Assembly (NCBI GenBank): GCA_028344855.1
Contig: JAOMCC010000006.1
Location: forward strand, 1 to 44,060
Reading direction: 5' to 3'
Source of the DNA: Nitrosomonadales bacterium
Lineage (GTDB): Bacteria; Pseudomonadota; Gammaproteobacteria; Burkholderiales; Methylophilaceae
Length of the DNA stretch: 44,060 bases
Shown: piece by piece, positions 43,027-44,060 of the stretch
How positions within the stretch are numbered: position 1 is the stretch's first letter
How the letters are laid out: every line of letters begins with the position of its first letter
Program-made: the position numbers and the translations under genes
The notes under the pieces: model-generated
Told to the model about the DNA's origin: nothing
The model's database searches: none
The model's input: the letters and a program-made list of their open reading frames with translations, nothing else

Positions 43027-44060
43027 TTATTTTTTTGATATCGAGTAAATTTCTATAATATCTTTTATTTGATTTAATACTGAAGTGTCACCTTGAGCAT
43101 ATTGCTCTGCCATCATAAACAATTTACTAAATAAAATTTCCCCATCAACTTCTTTATAAAGTTTAAAACTTTTTGAATTATCTATTTCCTTATTCCAAGC
43201 TTCTCTGACTTTTCTCCAAAAATTATTAGTATTATCCCAATAATCTTCTCCTGCTTTCCAATCAAAATCTTTTATCCTTTCATATCTTGCAATACCTATT
43301 TCTTTAGCAAGAACTTTATAATTATCATTTAATACAACTTTTTTATTATTTTGTTCATGAACCCAGCCGGTTGGAGTAATTGTTTGTATGTTATTTCCTA
43401 TCATCACATCATAATCGTCTCTGATGGAAAATTCTCTTCTAGGTAAAGGCCTCCATGTTTCTTCACTAACCCATGAGGAAAAATTTTCTGAATGAGACCA
43501 TTTGCCATAACTTTGATATCTGGGTGTGTCATCAACTTGATATGCAGATTGTGACCATGTACCTCTTTTTTTTGCCCATGGAATATTTTCTTTCTTCCAT
43601 GTTTCATTTCCAGTAAAAATATTAATTTTACTATCTTCATAATGCCAATCTTGCCTCCAGTGTTTCATTACGACTGGATCTGAAATAGAGCCATCATCTT
43701 GTTTAAAATACATAACAATAATATGCTGAAGACTTATAAAATCTTTCTGATCATCTACTACTTCAACAAATTCAGTAGCCCAAGATTGATAAGGTTGTTT
43801 TGGTTGATAATTTTCAACAAACCCCATAGTTTCCATAAAATCAAAATATACTCTATATTTTCCTTGCATAGCTAAAATTGCCAACCTATCTTTTTCAAAC
43901 TTAGTTAAATCTGGATTTTGGAGTTGGATCCAAAAATCACTAGCCTGATTATCTAGATTTACTTTTGGACCAGTTGTTGTCCCACCTCTTGGAGTTTTTA
44001 AACTAGAATCATCTAAATGAGTCCACCCAAAAACATAATCTAATTCTTTCGAATATGTAT
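43027..44060 (-). CDS. DUF6607 family protein (5' end outside window)
   Basis: The track begins at a TTG (43884), but the frame is open to the window edge and reads family-like sequence (FGWTHLDDSSL, ASDFWIQLQNPDLT), so the gene is partial here, with at least 343 residues visible. The pattern LAMQGKYRVYFDFMETMGF, PYQSWATEFVEVV, DFISLQHIIVMYF, VVMKHWRQDWHYE, GTWSQSAYQVDDTPRYQ and TWRPLPRREFSIRDDYDV fits DUF6607, a Trp-rich family of unknown function. Family members are usually exported, but the N-terminus is not visible. I recall such genes near TonB-dependent receptors; the Fur box just after it agrees with an iron-related region, but this is inference. Confidence 0.82.
   Translation of the reverse strand, partial: TYSKELDYVFGWTHLDDSSLKTPRGGTTTGPKVNLDNQASDFWIQLQNPDLTKFEKDRLAILAMQGKYRVYFDFMETMGFVENYQPKQPYQSWATEFVEVVDDQKDFISLQHIIVMYFKQDDGSISDPVVMKHWRQDWHYEDSKINIFTGNETWKKENIPWAKKRGTWSQSAYQVDDTPRYQSYGKWSHSENFSSWVSEETWRPLPRREFSIRDDYDVMIGNNIQTITPTGWVHEQNNKKVVLNDNYKVLAKEIGIARYERIKDFDWKAGEDYWDNTNNFWRKVREAWNKEIDNSKSFKLYKEVDGEILFSKLFMMAEQYAQGDTSVLNQIKDIIEIYSISKK

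Noticed and set aside
43882-43884. TTG at 43884 as the start of the DUF6607 gene
   Set aside because: The frame continues upstream without a stop and with family-like sequence to the window edge.
1-44060. tRNA, rRNA, CRISPR, prophage, insertion sequence or riboswitch
   Set aside because: Gaps between genes are short and were read through; none holds a cloverleaf, a spaced repeat array, terminal inverted repeats, a transposase or integrase, or a known riboswitch core.

Overview
This window is about 44 kb of AT-rich (roughly 30% G+C by eye), gene-dense chromosome. It looks like a streamlined, free-living proteobacterium, most likely a low-GC betaproteobacterium. That lineage call is an inference. 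It rests on the N-termini of NusA (MSRDILLLVDAL) and IF2 ([13 protein letters not shown]), and on gene orders I recall from Beta- and Gammaproteobacteria: rimP-nusA-infB-rbfA-truB-rpsO-pnp, gmk-rpoZ-spoT-ridA-recG-ubiC-ubiA, argH next to hemC-hemD, and dsbD-tlpA-aroQ-accB-accC-prmA. No phage, insertion sequence, CRISPR array, rRNA or tRNA was seen. The longest stretch without a gene is only about 180 bases (42521-42702), so no gap exceeds 300 bases.

Layout. (1) 1-10011: the end of dksA, then on the minus strand a translation and RNA block: tyrS, rimP-nusA-infB-rbfA-truB, rpsO and pnp. (2) 10131-12556: plus-strand anmK and gltA. (3) 12553-15652, minus: erpA, bactofilin, a coiled-coil membrane protein, argC, rpsI and rplM. 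(4) 15751-23540, minus: ubiA, ubiC, recG, ridA, spoT, rpoZ, gmk and yicC. (5) 23676-26792, plus: rph, rdgB, a small conserved gene, hemW and a DUF442-like protein. (6) argH on minus, then hemC-hemD on plus. (7) A ferredoxin-type reductase and fxsA on minus. (8) 31513-37003, plus: dsbD-tlpA, then aroQ-accB-accC-prmA. (9) 37047-44060, the accessory part: a tightly overlapping cluster of lipoprotein, secreted protein and 86-aa protein; a secreted MORN-type repeat protein; a zinc alcohol dehydrogenase coupled to a GIY-YIG protein; rhlE; an unknown 162-aa protein; a DUF3147 membrane protein; a 78-aa membrane protein; a DUF2061 protein behind a clear Fur box; and a DUF6607 protein running off the right edge.

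The core blocks cover translation and RNA metabolism, (p)ppGpp signalling, arginine, haem, ubiquinone and fatty-acid precursor synthesis, and disulfide/cytochrome biogenesis. Several start codons in the ORF track needed correction: rbfA (TTG), infB, ubiA, ubiC, the second accessory gene and the MORN gene. Two genes, dksA and the DUF6607 gene, are cut by the window edges although the track gave them internal starts.

No clearly new multi-gene system stands out. The best candidates for a second look are the Fur box in front of the DUF2061 gene, the uncharacterised overlapping cluster at 37047-38088, the repeat-rich promoter region of the 78-aa membrane protein, and possible leader hairpins before rimP-nusA and pnp.
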